From Endotrypanum monterogeii (Eukaryota; Euglenozoa; Kinetoplastea; Trypanosomatida; Trypanosomatidae): a stretch of DNA of 64,000 nt. Shown here in pieces: positions 43,796-53,987 of this stretch; position 1 is the stretch's first letter, and each line of letters opens with the position of its first letter. The translations under genes were made by a program, and so were the position numbers. The stretch lies in the NCBI GenBank assembly GCA_000333855.2, contig CM007317.1, positions 708,793-772,792 on the forward strand, in the 5' to 3' direction. The notes under the pieces are model-generated. The model did no database searches, was not told where the DNA came from, and saw only the letters and a list, made by a program, of their open reading frames with translations.

Positions 43796-46201
43796 ATGCG
43801 CCTACAGGTTCGTGCTGCCTTCGCCATGATACCCTTCTCTCCTCGCTGCTGTCATGTAGTGCACACCAGGAGCACGCTCACTCATCTTTGGTGTATACGG
43901 GACAACGTCAGAGTAGTCTACTTTCCCGTTTTCACCAACCGAGTGGTCGACTCTGCGATACGCTTTCGGCGGCGGTGCCCCCTCCCTTTTCTTGCCATTC
44001 AGTTCAGAAGCGTGCGGCACAGCTGCCCAACTTTGGAGGCGAGTCGGGGTCTGCCCGTCGTGATGGCCAGCGAAAGAACGAAGAGGTCAAGTGGAAAAAG
44101 GCGCGCGCTCTCACTCGAGGACGCTCTCCTGCGCCAAGTGAACTCGCTAGCTGGGGAGCGCAACGCCGCTGTGGCTGTGCAGACCGTCAGGGCAGCTCTT
44201 CAGGGAATATGGGTGCCGCCAGACGAAGGGAATAACGTAATCGACAGCGGCGCATCTGCGGCATATTCCCCAGGATCGATTTCGGCTTCGCGGCTGGTTT
44301 TCTCGACGAAGGCATTCGCAGCGGCTCTTTTTGCCTGTGAGGCGTCCGGTGACGCCGCATCCGGCCTCTCGCTCGTCGAAGAGGTCCGCCAATACTATTC
44401 GAGAGGCATCTCGGCAGAATGGCTGAAGACCGAGCATGTACTCTCAGTAATACTGCGTCTCCAATGCATGGCAGGTGACCGTGACGGTGCCACACATATG
44501 TTTGCCTATCTTGAGCAACACGGGCTTCTCCGTCTGCGCAGTGTCTCGGCGCTTCTACAGTACTCCTGTGGGAAACTCAAGGACCGCCGACTTGCCTTCG
44601 CCGTGTATGAGGTGGCACTGAAGCACAAAATGAGTTTGACCGAGCCAGATTACGTTGCACTCGGCTTGCTGTGTGTGCAGGTTCGAGAGCCCATTAGCAC
44701 GCTCTTCTTCATGCTTAACGAAATGCGCCAGCACATCGCCGAGGTGAGCGAGAAAATGGTGCGTGATGTCCTGGGCCCGTGGGTACGGATTGCCAACGAC
44801 GATGCCGCTGCCCATCTGAGAAATCGCGGACCCCAGACGTCTGTGTTCTTCCACACAGTTGACACTATGCGCCACGCATTGTTGCCTCCCGCTGTTTCGC
44901 TACTACCGTCGGCCGTTGACTCGAGAGAAGTGGCGGCGACACTAACTGGCGCTCAGCTGTCTGGATTCTGTCCAGTTTGCCAAGTGCAGCTATCTGGCTA
45001 TCCCTTCACGGCCTCTTGCCGAGCTCATCTTCTGCGTGAGCTGACGGAGGTGATCATTCCACAAGCCTGCCGCAGCCGTCGTGCGTTGCTCGGTTTCGAG
45101 CACTGGAAGCGGTACATTCATGCTCGCCTGGATGCGGGTGATCGCGTGGACGTCTTCATCGACGGCGCAAACTTGGGCTACTACGGTCTCTCAAGCTGGT
45201 ACCACGTGGCAAAGAAGCAGCTCATGCTGCACCGCGGTATGAAGGAGGGCCAGATCACGGAGAAGGATTTGGAGTTCAACGCGCAGTGCAAGGCTCCTGG
45301 GCGCTGTGTCGATGTAAGTGTAAACTTTGAGTTGGTAAACAACGCCGTGAATCTTGCCGTCAACGCATACGGACTGAGTCGGCCACTTGTCATGCTGCAT
45401 GAGCGACACGTCGATCCGGCCTTCATGACCTCGCAGAGCGCGGCTCTAGTGCAGGAGTGGAGCGATCGAGGGTGGGTCTATTGTACACCGAGAGGACTGA
45501 ACGACGACCTATGTTGGCTTTATGGTGCACTCCTCTTGACAGATCCGGCGGACGTGACACCAACCTCCCTCACAACAGATGCCGTCTCCTCGCATCGCAC
45601 CTTTGTCTGCACGAACGATAAGATGCGCGACCATCACTTCCGTCTCCTGAGCCCGCGGGCTTTCACGCGTTGGCGTGATCAACACCGCATCGGTTTTCGC
45701 TGCGTGCGCTTGGAGAATCGTACGGAGCTACTCTGGGAGATGCCAGCTCTTTATGAGCGCTGTATTCAGCGATATGACGTGCACTCTGCGCCATCACAGG
45801 ATAGCCAGGAAAGGAAGCGAACCTGTCTCCACAATGTGGCGCCGCATATGACATCTGGGGCTGGCTCCACAGCTGCTACTGACGCGAGGACGATCACTTC
45901 ATGGCACATACCTTATACCCCCGCGCCACAAGGCGCAGTAACCTCAGATATGTGCAGCATACACCGCAACGACAAGCGTGGACAGAATATTCTAGTGCCA
46001 AACGTCAAGGATGAGTACGTTCCCCACCATCACCCAGCTTCTCTGCCGAAAATGTCTGAGGACGAGAACACAGCAGCGACGGAGTGCACGGCGGGGGGGC
46101 ACACGAAGACAACCGAGGAGGGTCATTCGATGCCGCCTACACCTGTTACGGCCGGCCCCTGGGTCTGTATTACTCTTCGCGAGAAGTCTGGCTCCGGGTA
46201 G
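43796..46201 (+). CDS. PRORP: Protein-only RNase P (PRORP)
   Basis: Removes 5' leaders from pre-tRNAs without RNA. The 801-residue protein has a helical, PPR-like region (~140-370), a central zinc knuckle CPVC (Cys392, Cys395) and a NYN metallonuclease domain with the catalytic words FIDGAN (Asp456), NDD (569-571) and TNDKMRDHH (606-614; Asp608 and Asp612). SWHIPY (His704) and PWVCI (Cys791) match the two distal zinc ligands of plant PRORP, but lie 87 residues apart here instead of about 17. The first ~89 residues are Arg-rich and nearly acid-free, so they may be a mitochondrial presequence; a start at the in-frame ATG 44063 would remove them. Trypanosomatids have nuclear and mitochondrial PRORPs, and the presequence favours the mitochondrial one. 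Confidence 0.93.
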   Translation: MRLQVRAAFAMIPFSPRCCHVVHTRSTLTHLWCIRDNVRVVYFPVFTNRVVDSAIRFRRRCPLPFLAIQFRSVRHSCPTLEASRGLPVVMASERTKRSSGKRRALSLEDALLRQVNSLAGERNAAVAVQTVRAALQGIWVPPDEGNNVIDSGASAAYSPGSISASRLVFSTKAFAAALFACEASGDAASGLSLVEEVRQYYSRGISAEWLKTEHVLSVILRLQCMAGDRDGATHMFAYLEQHGLLRLRSVSALLQYSCGKLKDRRLAFAVYEVALKHKMSLTEPDYVALGLLCVQVREPISTLFFMLNEMRQHIAEVSEKMVRDVLGPWVRIANDDAAAHLRNRGPQTSVFFHTVDTMRHALLPPAVSLLPSAVDSREVAATLTGAQLSGFCPVCQVQLSGYPFTASCRAHLLRELTEVIIPQACRSRRALLGFEHWKRYIHARLDAGDRVDVFIDGANLGYYGLSSWYHVAKKQLMLHRGMKEGQITEKDLEFNAQCKAPGRCVDVSVNFELVNNAVNLAVNAYGLSRPLVMLHERHVDPAFMTSQSAALVQEWSDRGWVYCTPRGLNDDLCWLYGALLLTDPADVTPTSLTTDAVSSHRTFVCTNDKMRDHHFRLLSPRAFTRWRDQHRIGFRCVRLENRTELLWEMPALYERCIQRYDVHSAPSQDSQERKRTCLHNVAPHMTSGAGSTAATDARTITSWHIPYTPAPQGAVTSDMCSIHRNDKRGQNILVPNVKDEYVPHHHPASLPKMSEDENTAATECTAGGHTKTTEEGHSMPPTPVTAGPWVCITLREKSGSG

Positions 46202-46982
46202 TGTCGAGGCATTGTCGTGAAGAGCAGAAGCATATCTAGCAATACGCAATGGAAGGGTTCCGGTATCTGCTGTTTGTCTCAGTTGGGCTACCGAATGCTT
46301 CTTGTGCATCCTCAACCCCCTTTGTTCCCCACCTCCCCGTTCTCCCCCTTGGATCAACGAGCTTCCTCGGCCACAAAAAAAAAAGCGAAAAACGCTCCAT
46401 TGATACAGCTGACTGCGCAAGCGGCTGCTTGTGTTTATTCATGGTCGCGTACATAGCTTTTTTTTTTTTTTTTTTGTGGGGTTGCGGTTCAGAGGATGTG
46501 GTGTGTGGGTGTGGGTGTGTGTGGTTTAGGCAAACAGTGTTCGTCGATGACTCCACGAGTACACAAATTCACACAAACATATTTATATACATATATACAT
46601 ATATATACATATACATATATATGCGTAGTCTTCTGATTAGCGGCGTCAGCGACAGTTCTTTATTTGGTCCTTCTCATTCTTTTTTTTTTTCTGGGAAAGG
46701 AGGAAGTCAACCCACCGCGCGCTTGCTTGTGGCCTGTCTATCGATTCACTCATCTCGCCATCTCATCTCTCAAACTAATTTACGCTTATTTCCCCCCCTT
46801 TCTCTTTCTATCACGCTCGTGCGAAACATTCGCACGTTAATTCTGCTGACGCTTTGCTTACATTTTGCTGTACACGTGCAACATGACTTTGCTTTTCCAC
46901 ATCATGACTCTCAAACCGTTCCCAACATGCTCGATTTCTCTGCGGCGTCTCAAAAGGGTGTTTCTACAAGAGGAGCTTAAAT
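46202..46982. other. Intergenic region
   Basis: Non-coding, with a T-run at about 46459-46475 and (AT)n near 46580-46622. Pyrimidine-rich DNA (about 46790-46812) precedes the ribosomal protein gene. Confidence 0.6.
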
Positions 46983-47234
46983 ATGACCAAGGGTACGACA
47001 TCGATGGGCCAGCGCCACGGGCGCACGCACATTTTGTGCCGTCGCTGTGGCCGCAACGCCTACCACGTTCAGTGGGAGCGCTGCGCTGCCTGCGCCTACC
47101 CGCGCGCTAGCCGCCGTCGCTACAACTGGTCCGTGAAGGCCATCAAGCGCCGCCGCACCGGCACCGGTCGCTGCCGCTACTTGAAGGTGGTGAACCGTCG
47201 TATTGCGAACCACTTCAAAACACCGAAGGCATAA
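46983..47234 (+). CDS. RPL37: 60S ribosomal protein eL37
   Basis: An 83-residue basic protein that matches eL37 along its length. It has the N-terminal MTKGTTSMGQRHGRTHILCRRCG type start (given here in parts: MTKGTTS, then GRTHILCRRCG) and a C4 zinc site at Cys19, Cys22, Cys34 and Cys37 (CRRCG, CAACAYP). The core RYNWSVKAIKRRRTGTGR and the tail NHFKTPKA follow. eL37 sits deep in the large subunit and contacts 5.8S/28S rRNA. It lacks the longer C-terminal extension of the ~97-residue animal protein. The start is unambiguous. Confidence 0.96.
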   Translation: MTKGTTSMGQRHGRTHILCRRCGRNAYHVQWERCAACAYPRASRRRYNWSVKAIKRRRTGTGRCRYLKVVNRRIANHFKTPKA

Positions 47235-47827
47235 TTGATGCCGCAGGTTCGCGCCCCATTCCTCGTTTCGAGAGTGGAGATCGAGGAGAGGGCGAAGCAA
47301 TCACACATGTGCACGGGCGAAAACGACAACGTGATGCCGCTTCTGCCCATCTATCCTTGATGTCCAGGAATAGACGAGGGGTGTGAGGAGAGCATTCGCA
47401 CATAGGCCGACACTGCGCGCACACGTAAGTGCAGTCACTCATACTGCCGCTTGCAGTGTGCTGTCTTCCATCTCTCTTCACATCACCCCGACGTGTTCTT
47501 CCTTCCTGCTCTCCCTCTCTCTCTCTTGTCTACACTCATTTCATTCGCATCTGCGTGTGCATGCGCGTGTGTGTAATCTAAAGTTTTTATTTCATTATAT
47601 ATTATTTATATATTTATCTCTCTGGGGCGTTTCGTTTATCTATTTCATTTTAATTTTTACTCTCCTACTGGATATCCGCCTAAAACAAAGACAAGTCCCC
47701 ACCCCCCTCTGCCCCTGTCGCTGCACTTCCCTGTTTCCTTTTCTCCCTTTCACTTCCTTCTCGACTCTCCTCTTCCACCAAGGGAGAGAGTGTGTGTGAC
47801 TCTCCAATGACGTGTATGGAGGGGGTT

Positions 47828-47859
<32 letters not shown>

Positions 47860-48690
47860 CATGGTGGAAGTGAGGGGCAAAGGGAGATCGAGAGACCGCA
47901 GAGGAAAAAAAGGAGGTGTGGACAGATGAACGTGCCCCCCCCCCCCCCCTCCCCCCCGCCCTACCTACGCGCGCGCTGTCTCAGGGAAACTCCTTGTTAC
48001 CGATGCATGTCGGGTCTACGAGCGCTGTGGTTAGCGTAAGTGAAACAGGCCGGAACACCTCACGGCGCTGTGCCTTGGCCTGCGAGGTTGTGCGTGAGCT
48101 CAACTGGGTCTTCATTGCATGCTTGCTCCTTAACATTTCTCGTCACATGTCGTTTCCGATCGGTAACTATCTCATCGCTCCCTTTTTTTTTTTTTCATCC
48201 GCTTTGCTATGATTGGCGCACTTCCCCTCTCACCCCCGCCTGCACGCGCCCCTCTCACCCCTGGAGGCGCGGTATCAACCGATACCAATACGAGCTAAGG
48301 GGACTTGTTGAGACTCCCAGACACATCGCTGTGTGGGAACGGGGCGGGGGCAAGCATTTGCTCATCATCTTTTACATATTCATGTCCGTCGGTTAGTTTG
48401 CGCGTATCCGCTTCCCCTGCACGTTCACGTGAGTGAGTGTTGGCGCCTCCGTCTCTGCGTGCTTTGGCTGTCTTATTTTGCCCTTCCACTACTATTTTCT
48501 CGTTGGAGGTGGAGGCGATCACCGATCTTCCTTCGATTCATTTTGACCAAGAACAAGTGTCTACTGTCGGGTGACGGGGAGGGCAGAAGATCTCACGAGA
48601 CGGAGTCACACACCCGAGTCGTGTGGGATAAAATACTTCCCACTCCTCGTGGGGTTTCTCTGATTTAGCCGCTGCTGGAGAAACTTTTTT
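47235..48690. other. Intergenic region
   Basis: About 1.5 kb, non-coding, with (GT)n at about 47828-47860 and a C-run at about 47934-47957. No gene seen. Confidence 0.6.
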
Positions 48691-48723
48691 TTCCCCCCAT
48701 CTTTTCTCCGTCTTTGCTCAAAG
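48691..48723 (+). promoter_or_regulatory. Probable trans-splice acceptor
   Basis: T/C tract (TTTTCCCCCCATCTTTTCTC then CGTCTTTGCTCAAAG) with AG at 48722-48723, 75 bases before the ATG at 48799. Confidence 0.55.
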
Positions 48724-48798
48724 AGAGGTGAAGAAGTATAAGGCGCCACTTTGAGGCTCCTTGAGGCTTGTGAGGTTGGGCGGAGTAAGGAAGGAAGC

Positions 48799-50748
48799 AT
48801 GAGCTCGGGAGGACCCCCGGCTGACGTTGCACAGCCGCAGAAAGGTGATCGTATCACGCACACCCCGATGACAAAGCCACCACTGGCACCTCTGCCTCCA
48901 CCGTCGCCCCGGCCTGTTGCGGACACCCCTTTCTCACTCGATGGCTTCCTAGCAAACTTCAGTGGTGTACCGGCGACCCTGACCAGGGAGGCACCCGGGC
49001 AGATACTACATAACGGCCTTCAGCAGCAGGGCGATGCCTCGATCTACGCACCATTTGCGTCTCAGCACGGCGACAACAACATGCTTGACTTTTTTTTCTC
49101 TGGCGCTTCCCCCGGTACTTCGTGCGTCAATGGTGTCGCCAGTGACTTGGGCATTGGTTGTGTCAGCGGTTCTGGCAACGGTGCCTCACCGGGGAACTTA
49201 ATTGCAGGCAGTAGCAGTGGTGAGAGCGGTGGCGGATCGAATTTCGACTTGGCCTCTTTCTTTCTTCAGACTGGGCAGGGCAGTGGCTGCTCCGACGACA
49301 GCCGACGCGCGACTGGGGGTGGGGTCGACGGCTGCGGCACAGATGCTCGTGGCTCGAGTAGCTACTCCCAGTGCGGCGGTGGCGACGTGGCCCGCAACGC
49401 TCGTGATGAGGATGCCTTGCCCGCTGCGGATCTTTTTCGCCGAGATGATTCGGCGGCCTCGGCAACGGCTCATGCCTCTCTTTTTTCACCTTCGACTGCC
49501 TGGGATTTCGACTCGGCTACAGACGGCGGGTGTAGACGCGCGTCGTCACCGCCACGGCCACAGCCACCATCGCCGCCGCCGCCACAGTCACCGCGCGCAG
49601 AAAAGATAGAGGCGCTCACGGGGACTCCCGCGGAGTCGGGGGGTCGATCAAGTATGCGATCTCCTGTACAAAACGGTGATGTTCTGATGTCCGTGAAGTC
49701 TTCTAAAGCGAATGTCTGTCCTATCGATAAGGCAGGTGGGAGGCAACTGTCGCTTGAGCCTACCTCTACACGGGCGAGCGATCAGCCGTGTACATTGGCC
49801 GCAGCGCTTGCTGCAGCATCATCTTCATCTGACCTGATTGCGCATGAGGAGGTTCAGCGTACAGCCACGCCTGCTCTACCCCCCACAGATGTGCAAGAGA
49901 CAGTGCTGAATGGCGGGAAAACCAGATACCCTATGGACCATGGTGGCGCCGTGTGTAAGGGACCTGATGACCTCGCCACACGAAATGTGGCAGTCGAGGG
50001 GGAAATGGTCGCTCTGGCGCACAGTAGGGAATCATCATCGTACAAGTTTTCCGCCTCGCTGCCAGACTTGTCGTCTTCACCAGGTGCTGGCGATGCTGCT
50101 GCGGCTGACTCGGATGCATCAGTAGCACCTGCTGCCACTTCTCTGCTGCCATCGCCTGGCGAAACATCTCTACCCCCGAAACCGCCGCTACCCACGCCGC
50201 ACCGCTGTCAGCCTTCCCTTCCAGCCGAAATGACTTTTGGCGACGCAACTGGAATGGCGCTGCGTCAAGCTATCTCAGAAGCTGAAGAAGTGTGGTCACA
50301 TGGTCTCGATATGGGATGGGTTAATTCCCTTGATGCCCCCAGAAGGGAGGCGGGCATGTCTTTCACGGACTCCACGTCGTCATCTTCTTCTGACGCATTT
50401 TTTTTCGCTGAGACTGCCCGGTTGCAGCAGCAATCAGCACGATTGTCTGAGGAGTGTGTGCAGTCTACTGCCTCACTCCAGGCCCTCACGAGCGACTTAC
50501 TTCGCATCCTTGGTCCCCATGCCGCGCTCTCGAGTCTCGTAGGAAAGCAGTACGCCAAAACACCACTGGTGCATCTTCAGTGGGCTCTGATCGAGGTACT
50601 CGAGGGGTTGCTGGGTAACGACGATAGCACAGACGAGAGGAGCGGTGAGGCTTTGATGGATGCAGAGATACCAGATAAACCACAAGCAGCACCGTATTGT
50701 CGAGGAGATACTGTTCCAGTTCGCTGCAGCAGTGGCCACGACGCCTGA
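48799..50748 (+). CDS. Largely disordered protein (649 aa) with repeated Phe-rich short motifs
   Basis: Not recognised. Most of the protein is Ser/Gly/Pro/Ala-rich and predicted disordered, including a proline block near 255-270. Short acidic-aromatic islands recur: SLDGFLANF (46-54), MLDFFFSG (95-102), FDLASFFLQ (149-157), ADLFRRDD (from ~210), WDFDS (from 235) and SDAFFFAET (from 531). The only clearly ordered part is the last ~120 residues, a predicted helical region (TARLQQQSARLSEECVQ, later LVHLQWALIEVLEGLL). Such proteins often act as scaffolds or RNA-regulatory adaptors through linear motifs; that is inference. I chose the ATG at 48799; no ATG lies upstream in frame within the leader. 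Confidence 0.85.
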   Translation: MSSGGPPADVAQPQKGDRITHTPMTKPPLAPLPPPSPRPVADTPFSLDGFLANFSGVPATLTREAPGQILHNGLQQQGDASIYAPFASQHGDNNMLDFFFSGASPGTSCVNGVASDLGIGCVSGSGNGASPGNLIAGSSSGESGGGSNFDLASFFLQTGQGSGCSDDSRRATGGGVDGCGTDARGSSSYSQCGGGDVARNARDEDALPAADLFRRDDSAASATAHASLFSPSTAWDFDSATDGGCRRASSPPRPQPPSPPPPQSPRAEKIEALTGTPAESGGRSSMRSPVQNGDVLMSVKSSKANVCPIDKAGGRQLSLEPTSTRASDQPCTLAAALAAASSSSDLIAHEEVQRTATPALPPTDVQETVLNGGKTRYPMDHGGAVCKGPDDLATRNVAVEGEMVALAHSRESSSYKFSASLPDLSSSPGAGDAAAADSDASVAPAATSLLPSPGETSLPPKPPLPTPHRCQPSLPAEMTFGDATGMALRQAISEAEEVWSHGLDMGWVNSLDAPRREAGMSFTDSTSSSSSDAFFFAETARLQQQSARLSEECVQSTASLQALTSDLLRILGPHAALSSLVGKQYAKTPLVHLQWALIEVLEGLLGNDDSTDERSGEALMDAEIPDKPQAAPYCRGDTVPVRCSSGHDA

Positions 50749-50806
50749 GACGCAGCGCATCGGGGCAGCCGTTTTCCAATATCCGTATTGCGATCTGCAT
50801 GTGTGT

Positions 50807-50845
<39 letters not shown>

Positions 50846-51063
50846 GTTCTTCTCTAGTTAGTTTGACTACGTTAGTTTTAGTTTTTTTTTACGTTAGTTT
50901 TAGTTTTGTTCGGTTCTTACGTAAGTAAGTACGGTACGGTAACGNNNNNNNNNNNNNNNNNNNNCGAGGTCGGACCGGACCGACGACCGTCGACGACGAC
51001 GACGCGCGACGTCGGGCGGACGTACCGTTTACCTTAACTACTACGTACGTTGTCGATCTGTCA

Positions 51064-51110
<47 letters not shown>

Positions 51111-52286
51111 TCCGTCTTCATAGTTTTGCACTGGATTTTTTTTTTTTACGATTTAGTTTTGTGTGTTTCAGAATAGGCAACGGAGTCCGAAGCATGGGCT
51201 CTGGGTAGCAAGGCGGCGTATACCCAAGACCAGCGTCCTTCATACATCTCCATGTTGGAGGTGTGCTTTCAGACACCTGAGCTCTGAGGGGATGGGGAGG
51301 GAGTTTTCCCGAGGCATATTTCCACGGGACGGTGAGGGCTAATACATCAGTGGCGAGCGGCGTCGCCGATGCCAACAATTTTTACACTAGAACATCTTTA
51401 CGTAGATGTCCCTCCTTCCTAACCTCCCCCCCCCCCCCCCACCCACACACATATATATATATATATATATATTTGAGCACAAATTCACAAATTACGCAAC
51501 GCTTTTTTTATTTTTTATTTTGGTGTGGGATTTTCTTTTGTCGTATGCTCGAATGATGGGGACGCTCTCACGTACATACGTGTATCTTAGAACAGACGTC
51601 CCCCGCCCCGAATTCGCATTCATATCCTTTCACCTTTTTATCGGTTTTGAACGTTTCCACATCCCTGATGCTCCGAGCTTCGTGTGTGTGTGTGAGGTGT
51701 TTAGTCTCTCTTTGCACGTGTATGTGTGTGCACTATTCAGATTTTTTTTCTCCACTCTGCTCTGGTTTGCACTTGTCTGCTCATCTCGTATTATTTTTAT
51801 TTCCATCTAGAGGAAGTTCTGCTAGTGGAGGAGGGGAGAGGGAAGGAAAGAAGCGCCCGCCCCCCCCCCCCCCCCCGCCCCTCTTCCCGTCTCCTCAGTC
51901 CACGCGCGCCTGATCGCATTTCTAGCGTTTCCTGGGCAGGGCTGTGTGCATCAGCTTACCGAACATCATGCGAGCCTGATACGCGTCGCTGTTCCAGGGT
52001 GCTGCTGCTGACAGTTTCGTTTTGTCTTGATTTCTCTGATGTCCCCCCCCCTGCGCTTCGTGTGTTCGCTTGCTCGAGGGGCCCTCCCGTCATATGTTTC
52101 GTTCTATTTCCCCCCTCTTTGCCCTACTCGCAACACTGCTCTCACTCATTCACACATACCTACCGACCCACATATATGTGTATGCATTTAGATATACACG
52201 TATACTCACGTCAACATAAAAAAAGAAGCGAACCCAAGGGGGGAGGCCGAGTTGGAAGACAACAATACGGCGTGGGGTGGGGAGGG
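50749..52286. other. Intergenic region with assembly gap
   Basis: Contains two (AT)n tracts (50808-50843 and 51071-51107) flanking a 20-N gap (50945-50964), with anomalous sequence around it. It also holds C-runs near 51427-51440 and 51859-51877 and (AT)n near 51450-51473. No gene supported before 52287. Confidence 0.6.
50846..51065. other. Probable sequencing artefact around a 20-N gap
   Basis: The ~100 bases on each side of the Ns have abnormal base order. Successive bases almost always step forward by one or two in the cycle T, A, C, G (for example TACGTAAGTAAGTACGGTAC on the left and ACGACGACGACG on the right). That is the nucleotide flow order of pyrosequencing, so this is likely dephased read-end noise after an AT repeat. 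It should not be annotated as genome. Confidence 0.6.
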
Positions 52287-53987
52287 ATGAGGTATATGCG
52301 AGCTCCACTCGGGGGAGTTGAGGCTGCTGGGCCACTGCATCGCGCTGTTGCCACTTCAGTGTCTACGGTGTCGGTCTGGTCACACACAACGCGAGCGACT
52401 GCACGATGTGGGTATGCCACTAAAAACAGCGGTGCGCAGTTGTGGCTCGCGGGATGGCGGTGCGCTGCGTTTCGCTCATCATGCACTTCCTCCTGCTTTG
52501 TTCCTGCGCGAGGCATGACGACACGGTCGGGCAGTACATGCGGAACTTCGTGTGATTCAAAGGTGTGCATACTGTGCGATACTACTTACACTTCTTGGAC
52601 AGTGCACTGCCAGGAGCATGCTCACGTGGCGCGCTCAGCGGTGTGTCGTTTTTTTGTGATGCCAGAGAGAAGCGAGGGCATCATGCAGCATCTGGAGAGA
52701 CACATCGCTCTTGACTTCAACGAAGTCGATGCACTCACATCGCGAAAGGTGGAGCGACGCCGTGAGCGTCTTCTGGCGGGCCTTCTACACCTTGTCGAGA
52801 AAGGCGTGCTTCGGGACAGCATACCTACTCTGCCTGCACTGATGCCCTCGGACAGCTGCACTGTCAAGGAGAAGCGCAGTGACATTAGTGGCGCAGGCCT
52901 TGAGGTCAACTCCGATGCTTTCCTCATCCGTGTTCTCATCGGAGGATCGTTCCTGCGCCGTGAGGTGCTTGACAGGTGCGCGCGTCTAATACCGTCACTT
53001 ACAGGACTGGAGCTGAGCAGTGTGGTAGCTTATGTGACATCTACACGCCAAGTCGCTCGCATCTTCGATGAGCTCTCGCTACGGGAGTTGTTAACTGCGC
53101 GTATGAAGTACGCAGAGGCTCATGGAGACGGTATTACTGCTGCCACTGGCGCGGCTGAGGGGGCGGATGTCGGGCAGCTGTACGAGACTGCGGCAGCACC
53201 TTTGCCCGGCAGTGATACCAACTCGCAGGGACTGCCTGTGGGGCAGTCTTCTCCCTTGACGTCTGCCACGAGTCCATCCCCTGTGCCTTGCTGGAGCCTT
53301 TCGCGCGAGGAGAAGGCGTACATTATGTGTGCCTGTATCGGTGAGCTTCACCGCTTTCATGATCAGGAGCGGCCGCGCTCTGTCGTCTCCAAGGCAGCGG
53401 CAGACGCAATCGTGCTGAATGTGCTTGCCGGGCACGGTCGTGAGAATCTCGTCTCGGAGTTGGTCCATGAAACCTTGCAGCGTATTGTGGACGAGGGATC
53501 TGCGGTGTGGCGACAACATCAGGACGATGTCAAGAGGCGTGGCCTTTCCTCTGAGTGGGGTTTGTCCCGGGCGCACAACATCGACGCACAGTCAACGCAG
53601 GAGACGGACAAGGGGGTCTTCGATGGGTTTTCGTACATTCGCGCCGCACCCTTGCTGTCACACCCATCACCACAGCCGGCGTCTGCACTTACATTAGATA
53701 GCGCCGCGGCAGAGCAGCTCATATCGTCTTACTTTCCTTTCAATGATGTCGAGGAGATTCGGGACCCCGCGATTGCTGCTGTGAAGGGGACGCCAGTCGT
53801 GCAGCCATCTCCAGACTCAGAGGGGGGCGCTCAGACCACTTTTCCGGAGTTTATATTGGCGCACCACACAGCGGAGAAGCGCTGGGGGCCGCTAACATCG
53901 GGGCTGAGGCAGCACAGCACGGCTTGGGATCGTTTACCTCTTGTGCCTACTTCACCCGAACTTAAGGCGGCGAAAAAGTCGGGGTAA
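52287..53987 (+). CDS. C2H2-like finger protein (566 aa), candidate mitochondrial RNA-processing factor
   Basis: The first ~85 residues are rich in Arg, Ser, Thr and Ala with almost no acid, like a mitochondrial presequence. A single finger follows: Cys94, Cys97, His107, His111 (CILC, then SWTVHCQEH), a compact Cx2C-x9-Hx3H pattern. After it comes an ordered helical region (~115-275: HIALDFNEVDALTSRKVER, then RVLIGGSFLRREVLDR), a Ser/Pro linker, and a second helical block (~330-410) containing MCACIGELHRFHDQERPRS. U1-like fingers fused to helical domains are common in kinetoplastid mitochondrial editing and ribosome-assembly proteins, so such a role is likely but not shown. The start is uncertain: ATGs at 52287 and 52296 are the first plausible ones. 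Confidence 0.82.
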   Translation: MRYMRAPLGGVEAAGPLHRAVATSVSTVSVWSHTTRATARCGYATKNSGAQLWLAGWRCAAFRSSCTSSCFVPARGMTTRSGSTCGTSCDSKVCILCDTTYTSWTVHCQEHAHVARSAVCRFFVMPERSEGIMQHLERHIALDFNEVDALTSRKVERRRERLLAGLLHLVEKGVLRDSIPTLPALMPSDSCTVKEKRSDISGAGLEVNSDAFLIRVLIGGSFLRREVLDRCARLIPSLTGLELSSVVAYVTSTRQVARIFDELSLRELLTARMKYAEAHGDGITAATGAAEGADVGQLYETAAAPLPGSDTNSQGLPVGQSSPLTSATSPSPVPCWSLSREEKAYIMCACIGELHRFHDQERPRSVVSKAAADAIVLNVLAGHGRENLVSELVHETLQRIVDEGSAVWRQHQDDVKRRGLSSEWGLSRAHNIDAQSTQETDKGVFDGFSYIRAAPLLSHPSPQPASALTLDSAAAEQLISSYFPFNDVEEIRDPAIAAVKGTPVVQPSPDSEGGAQTTFPEFILAHHTAEKRWGPLTSGLRQHSTAWDRLPLVPTSPELKAAKKSG

